Of a stretch of DNA of 64,000 nucleotides, positions 1 to 11,103 are shown one piece after another. This DNA is from Homarus americanus (lineage: Eukaryota; Arthropoda; Malacostraca; Decapoda; Nephropidae). The stretch's first letter is position 1. The number at the start of each line of letters is the position of its first letter. The notes under the pieces were generated by a model. It was not told where the DNA came from. It worked only from the letters and a program-made list of their open reading frames with translations, and ran no database searches. A program made the translations under genes and the position numbers. The stretch spans positions 140,001-204,000 of the forward strand of contig NW_024735381.1 in assembly GCF_018991925.1 (NCBI RefSeq), read 5' to 3'.

Positions 1-540
1 CTACACAGTCTACCCTTGGTTAGTTTACACTTTTGTTGTACTTCAGCATCTGACCTCATTTACTCTACAGCATCTCCTCAGTCTACAATATCTTACAATA
101 CTGTAGACTCTACAGTATTGTAAGAAATAGACTATTCTAAGCCCCCGTTTCTTTCCCGAATCACGATACATAGACCATAATTTAAGGTTATATTTACAAT
201 ATGAAGGTGAACAATATTACCGGTCTTAGTTTACAATATAACACCAAGTATACAATATTCCCTGCTTTAGGATACAATACAATGCAAAGTAAACAATATC
301 TTTATCATTGTTTTACATTATAAAGCTAGTTAAACAATATGCCCATTTATTATTTACAATACACCCGCCTGTAGTATACAGTATTATGTCAGGTAATCTA
401 TTCCCAGCCTTAGGTTACACTCTTACGTGAGGGTTTACATTATTCCTAGTCTTAGTCTGCAATATTACGCTGTGTATACAATATCCCGGGGTTAGTTTAC
501 GGTATCCTGGAGTTTATAGTATACAGTATCTCTGGTCAGG
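1..540. repeat. decayed tandem array with TTTACAATAT core
   Basis: The words TTTACAATAT, ATACAATAT and close variants recur every 25-45 bases, often preceded by CTTAG or GTTAG (for example around 228-238, 250-258, 478-484 and 497-505). I read this as an old minisatellite whose copies have drifted. No open frame of interest crosses it. The left edge is the window edge, so the array may continue outside. Confidence 0.55.
92..124. repeat. perfect 15-bp inverted repeat (hairpin)
   Basis: CTTACAATACTGTAG at 92-106 is the exact reverse complement of CTACAGTATTGTAAG at 110-124, with a 3-base loop. It lies inside the decayed TACAATAT array and probably arose from two head-to-head units. No run of T follows, so it is not a terminator-like site. 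Confidence 0.85.
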
Positions 541-2095
<1,555 letters not shown>

Positions 2096-2443
2096 ACCTC
2101 AACTGATATTGAATCCCTGACGGCGGACAAGACCTTGAGTTTAAGTTTTTATGATAGAGTAATTGTTAGTTCACAGGGGTGGCTCTGGCCCGGCCCCACC
2201 ACCACCACCATATTGGAGGCGGTGGGCGGGGGTTGTGGGTTGTTCAGGAGGTTGTGTGATGATTAGGAGAGGGAGTTTGGGGTTGTGAGCAGGGATTGTG
2301 GGGGTTAGGATGGTTTAAAGGATATTTAGATGAGTGTGGGATGATGAGAGGTGGTTGGGGGGATGGGATGGGATGGTTAGGGAAGGATTTAGAGGTCTAA
2401 AGGTATTGGAGTAGGTAGTAGTCAGGAACCAAACAGGGAGGTA
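2096..2443. other. G-rich unique stretch, no gene recognised
   Basis: Composition switches from C/T-rich to G-rich (GGTGG and GGATGGGATGG words near 2345-2380). No open frame with recognisable content occurs before the retroelement fragment that starts at 2444. Confidence 0.5.
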
Positions 2444-3267
2444 CTACCGCCTGGGAAGATATTGGCAGCATAATGTGTTGTCTAATGGTAGACCCTGCTG
2501 CCATATGGCATCACGAAAATTGTGACCAAGTCCCAGGTTGCTCATATGACTTTCTGCCTCATTTACACACAATTGCAGGGTCTCAATTGTTTCTCTTACT
2601 TTGACAACACAACACACATATCGTTTCTCACCATTTGCCCTTATCGGTAACGTAGTTAACCAGTTCGAGGCGCCCACCTCCTGCGCTATAGCTACTTTTT
2701 TTTTCAAATTTTCTGGTACCTGCAGCAATAGTTGCTGCAACTTATCATTTTGGCAGTGCTGTCGATCTGTCGTAATGGACCTACGAATCTTATTTACTTC
2801 ACTGGTATCCACTTCCCCTGTTGTATTCTGGGCTATTATGTGGTCCGTGAGGGCTGCCGTGAGCTTAAGTGAATTTTGATGTTCAGTGGCATCAATCTCC
2901 TCTGGATTTGTTAGTCCCATCCCTCCCAGTCTTGATGAAAGTGCAAGAAGTGCTCTTTCTGCTGGGGTTAAGTCAGGGTGTTTCACTAATTTGGGAATGA
3001 ACTTGACACTGATAGCTTCTTCCAGAGGGTGGAGGAGGGGTCCGATATCAGGGATAGTACGCATCAGGTAGTTCCAACGATGCTTGACTCCATGGGTGAA
3101 TGCAGCAAAGGCCGCATGTGGCTCTGTGTTAGCAATCTCAGACAGCTTGGATTTCACTAACCCACTCATTCACCTTTCCCGCTACGTACTCGGTCTTGAA
3201 GTCCGCAGTGCCAATTACTGCGCCTAGATGTCTTTGGCCGTCCTTAGTTATTTTGACCTCACTTCCG
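2444..3267 (-). pseudogene. non-LTR retrotransposon fragment, copy 1 (RT C-terminal region)
   Basis: Read on the minus strand, the first part (about 3265-3140) gives EVKITKDGQRHLGAVIG followed by DFKTEYVAGKVNEW. A second frame (3169-2444, 241 residues) gives EPHAAFAAFTHGVKHRWNYL, then a SSRLGGMGLTNPEE block. From memory of the family, this is the region after the reverse-transcriptase core of a LINE-like element. The same sequence occurs in copy 2 at 14203-15600, which supports a mobile origin. Copy 1 lacks a CT dinucleotide present in copy 2 (CAAGCTGTCTGAG here, CAAGCTCTGTCTGAG there), which breaks the frame near 3135-3145. The fragment is cut at its 5-prime side by a trinucleotide repeat. 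Past GGGCAAATGG (2631-2640) it leaves the copy 2 sequence for about 36 codons, then resumes a FRDAI motif at 2521. It is dead as a gene. The exact clade is uncertain. Confidence 0.75.
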
Positions 3268-3296
3268 CTACTACTATTACTACTACTACTACTACT

Positions 3297-3347
<51 letters not shown>
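3268..3347. repeat. compound (CTA)n-(CAA)n microsatellite
   Basis: CTA/TAC triplets to about 3297 are followed by about 16 pure CAA triplets to 3347, then a C run at 3350-3359. It abuts the 5-prime truncation of retroelement copy 1. The poly-Gln and poly-Cys frames through it are artefacts of the repeat. Confidence 0.95.
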
Positions 3348-3663
3348 TTCCCCCCCCCCGGCCCCTATGTGGGTCCGTGACCTATGACCTGTGCTCAGGT
3401 GGGCTGGTACCCGTGAAAAAAGAAGTGAGCGAGTTAAGGGGTTGGGAGTTAGTCTTTCTCTCATACCCTATGGACGTAACCTACCATTCATCAGGTCAGT
3501 CAATCTCTCTCTTTCTCTCGGTCAGGGTCAAGGGGGCGAGGATGAGAATTGTTCCAGTACTCTTGTGTGGTAGGGTTGAGGGCTCTAGGAATTGTGTTAA
3601 CCTTACCCTTGGCACGTTCTCCTTTATATACAAGTTCCTGTTTGATTACTCGGTTCACCTGAA
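3348..3663. other. unique sequence, no gene recognised
   Basis: Begins with a run of C, then mixed DNA. Open frames at 3377-3724 and 3391-3573 show no domain and are not conserved elsewhere in the window. Confidence 0.45.
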
Positions 3664-3781
3664 GATTAGGCACCCTAGCTTATTTCACCTGATGATTATA
3701 CACCTTATTGCTAACCTAACCTAAACTAACCCAGATAGAGTTAGGGTGTTTGTGAGGTGAGATAAAGTGGGGTGCCTATTT
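3664..3781. mobile_element. foldback/MITE-like element A with CCTAA interior
   Basis: The left arm 3664-3692 (containing TAGGCACCC, then TTATTTCACCT) pairs with the right arm 3753-3781 (containing AGGTGAGATAAAG, then GGTGCCTA). About 22 of 29 positions match ungapped. The loop holds CTAACCTAACCTAAACTAACC. The left arm also matches the left and right ends of the structure at 5313-5590, so this is a dispersed family and not a chance hairpin. There is no coding capacity. Target-site duplications are not clear by eye. Confidence 0.6.
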
Positions 3782-4220
3782 TTGAGATGATCCACATACC
3801 CTCGCTGTTTATACGTTGTCATAAATGGGGTAGATGTGTTCCTATCCTCCCTCCACCCATCCGTCCTTCCGTCCGCATTAAGTGTCCGCACTCTAACTTA
3901 AACTTCCTGAAAACGGATATCGAAGAAACTTGGTAAACCTATGCAGCTTACGTCAAGGAGGAAGCCTATTGATTTTGAGTCAATTGTGTTTGAGTTTTCT
4001 TCCCTAACCTGACCTTTTTAAATGTTTCTCTTCCTTTTTCTGATTCATGTTCCACGACACGGATTTGAGGGATGGGGGGGGTGGAGGACTGGTGATGTTT
4101 TGAGCCGTAGCGGGATGTGATGACTAGTTGGTGGTGATGTTGATGGTTGGTGGTGACTATAGATGTATTGAGGTCGTCTGTGTGTAATAGGATAGCTGCT
4201 AACCTCGTCTCCTCTGCCTG

Positions 4221-4222
<2 letters not shown>
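3782..4222. other. unique sequence, no gene recognised
   Basis: Mixed-composition DNA with a G run at 4075-4083. No supportable coding or RNA feature was seen. Confidence 0.45.
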
Positions 4223-4278
<56 letters not shown>

Positions 4279-4279
4279 T

Positions 4280-4332
<53 letters not shown>
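4223..4332. repeat. (CT)n microsatellite
   Basis: CT dinucleotides with small CACC and CC interruptions near 4274 and 4299. A polypyrimidine tract begins about 80 bases downstream, the same arrangement as at 1435-2095 and 34791-36010. Confidence 0.96.
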
Positions 4333-4335
<3 letters not shown>

Positions 4336-4409
4336 ACATCTTCCTTCTCCATTGCCTATTATTGTTCGTCAGTATCTTTAATATTGCATAAATTTGTTTG
4401 TTACTTGTT

Positions 4410-4700
4410 TTCATCACTCTCCCCCTCTTCCCCGTGTTCTTCCTCTTCTACCTTCTCTTCGTCCTCCTTCTGTCCTCCTTCTCCATCTTCCTTCTCATCC
4501 CCTCTTCCCCTCCCCCTCTCCCCCTCCCCCTCCTCATCTTCCCTCTTCCCCCTCCTCCCCTCTTCCCCCCTCTTCCCCCTCCTCCCCTCTTCCCCTCTCC
4601 CCTCTTCCCCCCTCCCTCCCTCTTCCCCCCTCCTCCCCCTCCTTCCCTCTTCCCTTCTTCCCCCCTCCTCCCCCCCTCCTCCCCCCCTCCTCCTCTTCCT
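4410..4700. repeat. polypyrimidine tract with CCCCTCTTCC units
   Basis: C/T-only DNA. From about 4500 the word CCCCTCTTCC and close variants repeat. Three overlapping Ser/Pro-rich frames on the plus strand and Gly/Arg/Glu-rich frames on the minus strand follow from composition and are not called as genes. Confidence 0.88.
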
Positions 4701-4792
4701 TGTCAGCGCCACCCTCACACGTCACTCCACTCCTCCCGCTATATTTACCATTCACGTGCGTGGGATCGATCCCGCGGCTCCTCGATGTGTCC

Positions 4793-4860
4793 CGCACGCC
4801 TACCTTACACGCCTACCTTACACGCCGACCTAACACGCCACCTTTGCACGCCTCATTCCT
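4793..4860. repeat. short tandem repeat, TACACGCC core
   Basis: About five copies of a 12-13 bp unit containing CGCCTACCTTACA. It directly precedes the 21-bp array. Confidence 0.6.
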
Positions 4861-4875
4861 CACTAACTCACATCA

Positions 4876-5070
4876 ATAACCTCGCTAACTCAAACCATAA
4901 CCTCGCTAACTCAGACTATAACCTCGCTAACTCAGACCATAACCTCGCTAACTCATACCATAACCTCGCTAACTCAGACCTCGCTAACTGTGACTATAAC
5001 CTCGCTAACTCAGACCATAACCTCGCTAACTCAGACCTCGCTAACTGTGACTATAACCTCGCTAACTCAG
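4876..5070. repeat. 21-bp minisatellite, ATAACCTCGCTAACTCAG core
   Basis: Eight copies of the core, spaced 21 bases apart in the standard form. Two copies carry an extra CTCGCTAACTGTGACT insertion that makes a 36-bp variant unit, and the standard-plus-36-bp pattern is itself repeated (about 4963-5059). The units stay in frame because 21 and 36 are multiples of three, giving an Asn-Leu-Ala-Asn-Ser-Asp peptide periodicity to 5117. There is no start context or homology to support translation. Confidence 0.9.
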
Positions 5071-5312
5071 GTCATGACCACATTGACCCAGATCGTGACC
5101 TTTGCTTAGATGAATGAGCCTCACCCCGGGAAATGAAAGGCTTAGAGGAGAGTTAACGAGCGGCCAGTCAGTCCCAGAACACACCTTGCTTACACCGGGA
5201 ATACATGTACAGTATATACCGGGTTATTTTGTTCATCTAACATAAGAGTTCTGCTGAAGAAGTCTCCCGACGAATAATTTCCTTTTGATTTGTTCATATA
5301 TCGTTTGTAGTG
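5071..5312. other. unique spacer, no gene recognised
   Basis: Ordinary mixed DNA between the 21-bp array and foldback element B. Nothing supportable was seen. Confidence 0.4.
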
Positions 5313-5590
5313 AAGATTAGGAACCTGGTTTATTTCATCCTGTGATTAAAAGACCTCAATGCTAACCTAATCAGACCTAATATAATATAGCCTTATCCAA
5401 TCTAACCTAATCTAATCTAATCTAACCTAATCTAGCCTAGCTTAGCGTAGCCTAACAAAACTTAACGTAACCTAACCTTGCCTAGCCTAACATAACCTAA
5501 CGTAACCTAACCTAGCATAATATAGCCTTCCTTAACCTAACCTAACCTAATCTAATCTAATCTAATCATAAGGTTAAAATAAGCTGGGGG
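5313..5590. mobile_element. foldback/MITE-like element B with expanded CCTAA interior
   Basis: The left end 5313-5350 (GAAGATTAGGAACCTGG, then TTATTTCATCCTGTGATTA) is partly complementary to the right end at about 5564-5588 (TAATCATAAGGTTAAAATAA, then GCTGG). The left end aligns closely with element A at 3661-3720, through to the shared GCTAACCTAA. The interior (about 5360-5565) is a degenerate CTAAC/CTAAT pentamer array related to the arthropod telomere word. I infer the same family as element A with an expanded interior. Confidence 0.55.
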
Positions 5591-5657
5591 GGAGGGAGGG
5601 TAACCTTCAGGAACACAGTTTGTAAAAGTTAAATGAATTTTGATGTTTTAACTTGTG

Positions 5658-5699
5658 ATTATTTTTATTATTATTATTATTATTTTTATTATTATTTTT

Positions 5700-5730
<31 letters not shown>

Positions 5731-5833
5731 TTATTAATATTATCATTATTATTATTATTATTATTATTATTAATATTATTATTATTATTATTATTAATAT
5801 CATTATTATTATTATTATTATTAATATTATTAA

Positions 5834-5864
<31 letters not shown>

Positions 5865-6035
5865 ATCATTATTATTATTATTATTAACATTATTATTATT
5901 ATTAATATTATTATTAATAATATTATTATTATTATTATATTATTGTTTATCATTGTTATTATTGTGTATTATTATTATTATTATCATTATCATTATTATT
6001 ATTATTTATTAATATTATTATTATTATTATTAATA

Positions 6036-6070
<35 letters not shown>

Positions 6071-6153
6071 CCATTATTATTATTATATAATTTATCATTA
6101 TTATTGTTATTATTAATTATTATTATTAATATTATCATTGTTATTATTATTAA

Positions 6154-6194
<41 letters not shown>

Positions 6195-6199
6195 TTAAT

Positions 6200-6233
<34 letters not shown>

Positions 6234-6305
6234 ATATTATTATTATTATTATTATTAATTGTATTATTAATATTATTTTTATCATTATCATTATTATTAT
6301 TATTA
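5658..6305. repeat. (ATT)n microsatellite, about 650 bp
   Basis: Almost uninterrupted ATT/TTA triplets with scattered TTTTTA, ATC and AATATT variants. The poly-Ile, poly-Leu and poly-Asn frames on both strands are repeat translations. It is the longest pure trinucleotide block in the window. Confidence 0.97.
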
Positions 6306-6349
6306 GATGGTATTCATGGTAGCTGTTGAACATAATGTAGACAGTACCA

Positions 6350-6353
<4 letters not shown>

Positions 6354-6408
<55 letters not shown>
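6354..6408. repeat. (TA)n microsatellite
   Basis: About 27 TA dinucleotides, beginning some 50 bases after the ATT block. Confidence 0.97.
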
Positions 6409-6410
<2 letters not shown>

Positions 6411-6848
6411 CTAAGTATCTGCCAGGATGGGTCCGATGACTTCCTGCAGCTCGTCTGGGAGGTTGTTTGTGCGTGGCTCTGTGGCCTGCACACACTGCAT
6501 TACTATGTTAAATTATATAAATTAAATGCAAGTCCCAATTTCTATCATCCGTCGTCCTATAATGCTTCACACTGTGTGTGGACAGATACCTTTTTGAAAT
6601 ACTGTACAGTACCATTTGCTAGACACGTGACAGGCCAAACACTGAAATCAATGTATACACATAAGTCACAGACAGTAGTCGTCCCACACACTATACTCTA
6701 CACAGTGGCCACTATACCGTGTGGGCGGGTTAAGCAGTGTTCGCTCAACACAAAATACGCGACTTGAGAAAATATAAACGTATGGCTCCCTAAATCCTCC
6801 TTTAACAAGACATTCAAGTAGACACCATCTCCCGGGAAGTTATCAGCA
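6409..6848. other. unique sequence, no gene recognised
   Basis: Mixed DNA. A 63-codon open frame at 6576-6767 has no recognisable motif. Confidence 0.45.
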
Positions 6849-7652
6849 GGGTGCCAGGCGTGTGTGGCACCCTAGGGGAGGGTGCCAAGCAGCTGTGTCA
6901 CTCCAGAGGAGGTACCAGGCAGCTGTGTGTCACCCAGGGGAGGGTGCCAGGCGTGTGTGGCACCCTAGGGGAGGGTACCAAGCAGCTGTGTCACTCCAGA
7001 GGAGGTGCCAGGCAGCTGTGTCACCCCAGGAGGTGCCAAGCAGCTGTGTCACTCCAGGGGAGGGTGCCAGGCGTGTGTGTCACCCTAGTGGTGGGTGCCA
7101 GGCAGTTGTGTCACCCCAGGAGGGTGCCAGGAATGAGTGTTACCCTGGGGAGGGTGCCAGGCAGCTGTGTCACCCCAGGGGAGGTGCCAGGCAGCTGTGT
7201 CACCCCAGGGGGTGCCAGGAGAATAGTGTTACCCTAGGGGAGGGTGCCAGGCAGCTGTGTCACCCCAGGGGGAGGTGCCAGGCAGCTGTGTCACCCCAGG
7301 GAGGGTGCCAGGCAGCTGTGTCACCCCAGGGAGGTGCCAGGCAGCTGTGTCACCCAGGGGGAGGTGCCAGGCAGCTGTGTCACCCCAGGGGGTGCCAGGA
7401 ATGAGTGTTACCCTGGGGAGGTGCCAGGCAGCTGTGTCACCCAGGGGTGCCAGGCAGCTGTGCCCAGGGAGGTGCCAGGCAGCTGTGTCACCCCAGGGGG
7501 GTGCCAGGCAGCTGTGTCACCCCAGGGGAGGGTGCCAGGCATGTGTCACCCCAGGGGAGGGTGCCAGGCAGCTGTGTCACCCCAGGGGAGGGTGCCAGGC
7601 AGCTGTGTCACCCCAGGGAGGTGCCAGGCAGCTGTGTCACCCCAGGGAGGTG
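6849..7652. repeat. about 30-bp G-rich minisatellite, GTGCCAGGCAGCTGTGTCAC core
   Basis: About 27 copies of a 24-31 bp unit with core GTGCCAGGCAGCTGTGTCAC followed by a CCCCAGGGGAGG-type linker. Higher-order structure is visible: a GCGTGTGTGGCACCCTAGG variant recurs about 94 bases apart near 6857 and 6951, and a GGAATGAGTGTTACCCTGGG variant occurs near 7130 and 7398. The linker CCCCAGGGG is self-complementary. Overlapping Cys/Gln/Pro-rich frames are repeat artefacts. There are no unique spacers between units, so it is not a CRISPR array. Confidence 0.95.
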
Positions 7653-7904
7653 CATTGACAATGCCATATTTTATATCACCGCTGGAGAGACAGGTTGGTG
7701 GGGTCCCGTGAGAAGGCTGACAGGTGGGGATATGGGAAGTGGGAGGTGGGGTGATGGGGGTTGAAGATGGAGGAGGGCCTGAGGTGGGGATGAGGGATTG
7801 AGGAGAAAAATGGGGGAGGAGGGTATGGGGAGGAAGGAGGGTCTCAGTGAGGATCATTACCACATTAGCTTATTGGTGGTCTGTCCTCGTCTTGTAGACA
7901 TCCC

Positions 7905-8607
7905 CCTCCCTCTTCCTCTTTATCCTCTCATCCCACCCTACCTTCCTCCTCCCTCTCCCTCATTCCTCTCCTCCTCCTCTCCTTCCCCCTCTCTTTCACC
8001 CTCTCCCATCCTCTCCCCTTCACTCACCCTTCCTCTCTTCCTTCCCCCGCCTCCTCTTTCTCTCTTCGTCTCTTCTCTTCTGTTATCATTCTTCCTCTTT
8101 TTAACTTCCACCTATCTCTCTTTTCTCTGTCCCATCCTTCTTCTCTCCTCCTCTATTCTTCTTTATTCTCCTCCTCCCCATTACCTCCCCTCCCATCTTC
8201 TCTCAGCCTCTACTCGTTTACTTCTATCTATCTCCTTCCTTTCTTCACCCTCTCCTCACCCCTCATTCTCTCTTCACATTATTAATGGGTTCCACCGTCT
8301 TATAGGATCTTCCTCCCATCCACACCCTTATTCTCCTCCACCTACACCCATATTCTCTTTCCTCCACCCTCTCCTCCACCCACATCCTCTCTCTCCCCCA
8401 CACCCTCCATCTCCCCATAAACACCCTCGCTCTCCCCCACCCCACCCCTTTTTCTCCCCCACCCCACTCCCTCATCCTCTCACCCCCCCCCTCATCCTCC
8501 TAACGCTGTATATTCAGCACCTGATTTCTGCTTCGGTAGTACCTGGTCCGTGGTCTCTCTCATCAGTATCTCTCCTCCCTCCCTACCACCCTCCCTGTGA
8601 CCTAAGC
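7905..8607. repeat. polypyrimidine tract
   Basis: C/T-rich DNA broken by a few mixed segments (around 8276-8310 and 8500-8570). The 328-codon frame 7798-8784 is Ser/Pro/Leu-rich throughout and follows from composition. Confidence 0.85.
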
Positions 8608-8755
8608 TTCCTTCCTTCCTTCCTTCCTTCCTTCCTTCCTTCCTTCCTTCCTTCCTTCCTTCCTTCCTTCACTTCCTTCCTTCCTTCACTTCCTTCCTTC
8701 CTTCACTTCCTTCCTTCCTTCCTTCCTTCCTTCATTTCCTTCCTTCCTTCATCCC
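8608..8755. repeat. (CTTC)n microsatellite
   Basis: CTTC/CCTT tetramers with ACTT interruptions near 8670, 8687 and 8705. Confidence 0.95.
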
Positions 8756-9283
8756 AAGTAATCCTCCTCCCTCCCTCCCTCTAAGTGACTTAACCTCCCT
8801 CCCTCCCTCCCTCCCAAGTGACTTATCCTCCCTCCCTCCCTCCCAAGTGACTTATCCTCCTCCCTCCCAAGTGACTTCCTCCCTTCCTTCCTTCCTCCCT
8901 TCCCTCCCTCCCTCCCTCCTCCTCCTCCCTCCCTCCTCCTCCTTCCTTTCTTCCTTCCTTCTCTCCCTCCTCCCTCCTTCCTTCCTTCCTTCCTTCCTTC
9001 CTTCTTCTTCCTTCCTTCCTTCCTTCCTTCCTTCCTCCTCCTCCCTCCTCCCTCCTCCTCCTCCCTCCTCCTCTCCCTCCTCCTCCTCCCTCTCCCTCCC
9101 TCCCTTCCTTCCTCCCTTCCTTCCTTTTCCTTCCTTTTTCCCTCCTTCTCCTCCCTCCCTCCCTCCTCCTTCCTCTCCTCCCCTCCTCCTCCTCCCTCCC
9201 TCCCCTCCCTCCCTCCTCCTCCTTCCTCTCCTCCCTCCCTCCCCTCCTCCCTCCTCCTCCTCCCTCCCTCCCTCCTGTCCCTC
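8756..9283. repeat. polypyrimidine tract with AAGTGACTT units
   Basis: CCCTCC, CTTCC and CTCCTC words. Between about 8783 and 8880 the word AAGTGACTTATCCTCC or a variant occurs four times as a 25-35 bp tandem unit. The remainder is pure C/T to 9283. Confidence 0.88.
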
Positions 9284-9432
9284 ATTTTCCTGATGTTTAT
9301 TTTTTCCTGTGAGTTATGATGGACACCGTAGACCAAGTGTTAGTGTTGTGTCGGCCATGAGAAGCTTGACTCGAAATATTCCTGGAGTAAACTGAAGGTA
9401 GGATTTGTGTGGCGTCCATTGTACTCCATCAG

Positions 9433-9722
9433 TTTAAGGTTTGGTTGGTTAGGGGTTGGGTTAGGTTAGGTTTGGTTAGGTTTGGTTAGGTTAGGTTAGG
9501 TTAGGTTAGGTTAGGATTAGGTTAGGGTTGGGTTAGGTTAGGTTAGTTTGGGTTGGGTTGGAGTTGGGTGTTGGTTGGGTTTGTTGGTTGGTTGGTTGGG
9601 TGGTTGGGTTGGTTGGGTTGGGTTGGGTTGGTTAGGTTTGGTTTGGTTAGGTTATGGTTGGGTTGTTGGTTGGTTGGGTTGGGTTGATTGGTTGGTTGTT
9701 GGTTGGGTTGGGTTAGGTTAGA
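9433..9722. repeat. degenerate TTAGG / GGTTGGTT block
   Basis: Several perfect GGTTAGGTTAGG runs (around 9487-9512) sit in a longer block of GGTTG, GGGTT and GGTTT variants. TTAGG is the arthropod telomere repeat. The degeneracy and internal position indicate an interstitial repeat and not a chromosome end. Confidence 0.85.
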
Positions 9723-9862
9723 TTAGTGTGCTCCTCGTTCTATACGGGTATCACGGGACGTAACAGAAGGCATGCTCATTATCGAACTCGTCCAAGATGT
9801 TGGTGTTGGGTTACGGCCTTGTGTAGTGTTTCTGTTGAATGTGTGTGCGTTCGTTTTACACA

Positions 9863-9900
9863 CATACATACATACATACATACATACATACATACATACA
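9863..9900. repeat. (CATA)n microsatellite
   Basis: About nine CATA tetramers. The His-Thr-Tyr and Tyr-Val-Cys-Met frames are repeat translations. Confidence 0.96.
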
Positions 9901-10411
9901 GTCGGCCTAGGAATAAGTATACACACTGTAGCTGTAAGGTCGAAATGGTCTGGTAACGTTGAAACTGCGCATCCAGACGCATGATGTAACTCAGCTCCCC
10001 CACCTGTTATCTCTAACTATTTTTTGTTTTCTCCTCTGTTTGTCCTCTTCCTTCCTTTACTAATCCAAACATCAGTAAAAACAAAAGTAGGGTAAGAGAA
10101 AAAGTGGGGGAGGAGGAGGAGCTGTACGATAACTGCAATCCTATTCGGCAACAAGTTTACTACCATTGGATACAATATTGTACTTGTAATATAAACTCAA
10201 GTCACTAGTAAAACATTCACAACAAATGTATTTATAACATAAAGGAAGGAATAAAACATAAATTACAGGTCATTTTGTAGTTTTGTCTGTTCTGATCAGG
10301 ACAGTGTTACCAGATATTTTGTCTCAAACATGAACCGTTAGTGTATACTTATTCTTTTGGGACTGTACATACACAAGATTATGTTGTTCTTAATATTTTT
10401 GGTAATCCTGT
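9901..10411. other. unique AT-rich sequence, no gene recognised
   Basis: No coding or RNA feature was seen. A G/A-rich patch lies at 10105-10125. Confidence 0.45.
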
Positions 10412-10425
10412 AATATATATATATT

Positions 10426-10471
<46 letters not shown>
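10412..10471. repeat. (TA)n-(TG)n microsatellite
   Basis: Short TA run at 10412-10424, then about 21 TG dinucleotides at 10429-10471. Confidence 0.95.
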
Positions 10472-10472
<1 letters not shown>

Positions 10473-11103
10473 TCATCATTACCAGCTGTGTGCTCATGTA
10501 TATTGAGTGAAGCTGAAAAACACATCGTTATTACGGTATAAATTTAGTCTTAATGTTCTGGGTCTCGTGTCAGCTAAAGCAAATGTCTCTCTCTACCTTC
10601 CAGCGTCACTTTAAACAATTATATTAAATAGCTCAACAAATTACAGAATAAGTTATAGTCAACGTATAATGAAATAAAGATGAAATTATACAACTTGATA
10701 ATAAATAAGGTAATATTACATGAATTACAAGTGAAATATAATTGAAAATCTATTGACTGGTGATCAAAATTTACCGTTTATTAACCCACTAGTTAAAACT
10801 GGTCACTGATTTTTGGGTTTGGGACGTTCACCATTTTCAATTCAGTGGATCCCTCTTGAAGCGGGGTGAAGCCACATACCACAGACTCTTAATAATATTG
10901 AGATTCGCGATGTGTGAGCGTCTTAATTTTCTCTCCTACTCAACCAGGCAAATTCCTACATTTAAGATTATTTTGACTCTACCTTATAGCAATGAATTTG
11001 TCCCGTTAGTTCAGTCATAAATTATTAAATATTAATGTTGTTTTTTGACGAATCAGCCTTCTTCATATTAATCGAGAATAGCCCAACCTTGAATGTAAAT
11101 GGA
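10472..11103. other. unique AT-rich sequence upstream of Penelope relic
   Basis: I looked here for the reverse-transcriptase part of a Penelope-like element, which normally precedes the endonuclease. I could not recognise it in any forward frame. No other feature was seen. Confidence 0.4.

Noticed and set aside
3138..3464. 108-codon reverse frame with a poly-Cys/poly-Ser stretch
   Set aside because: The poly-residue part is the CTA/CAA microsatellite. Only its C-terminal 40 residues are real retroelement sequence, covered by the 2444-3267 entry.
5648..6495. Poly-Ile, poly-Leu and poly-Asn frames
   Set aside because: Translations of the ATT and TA microsatellites.
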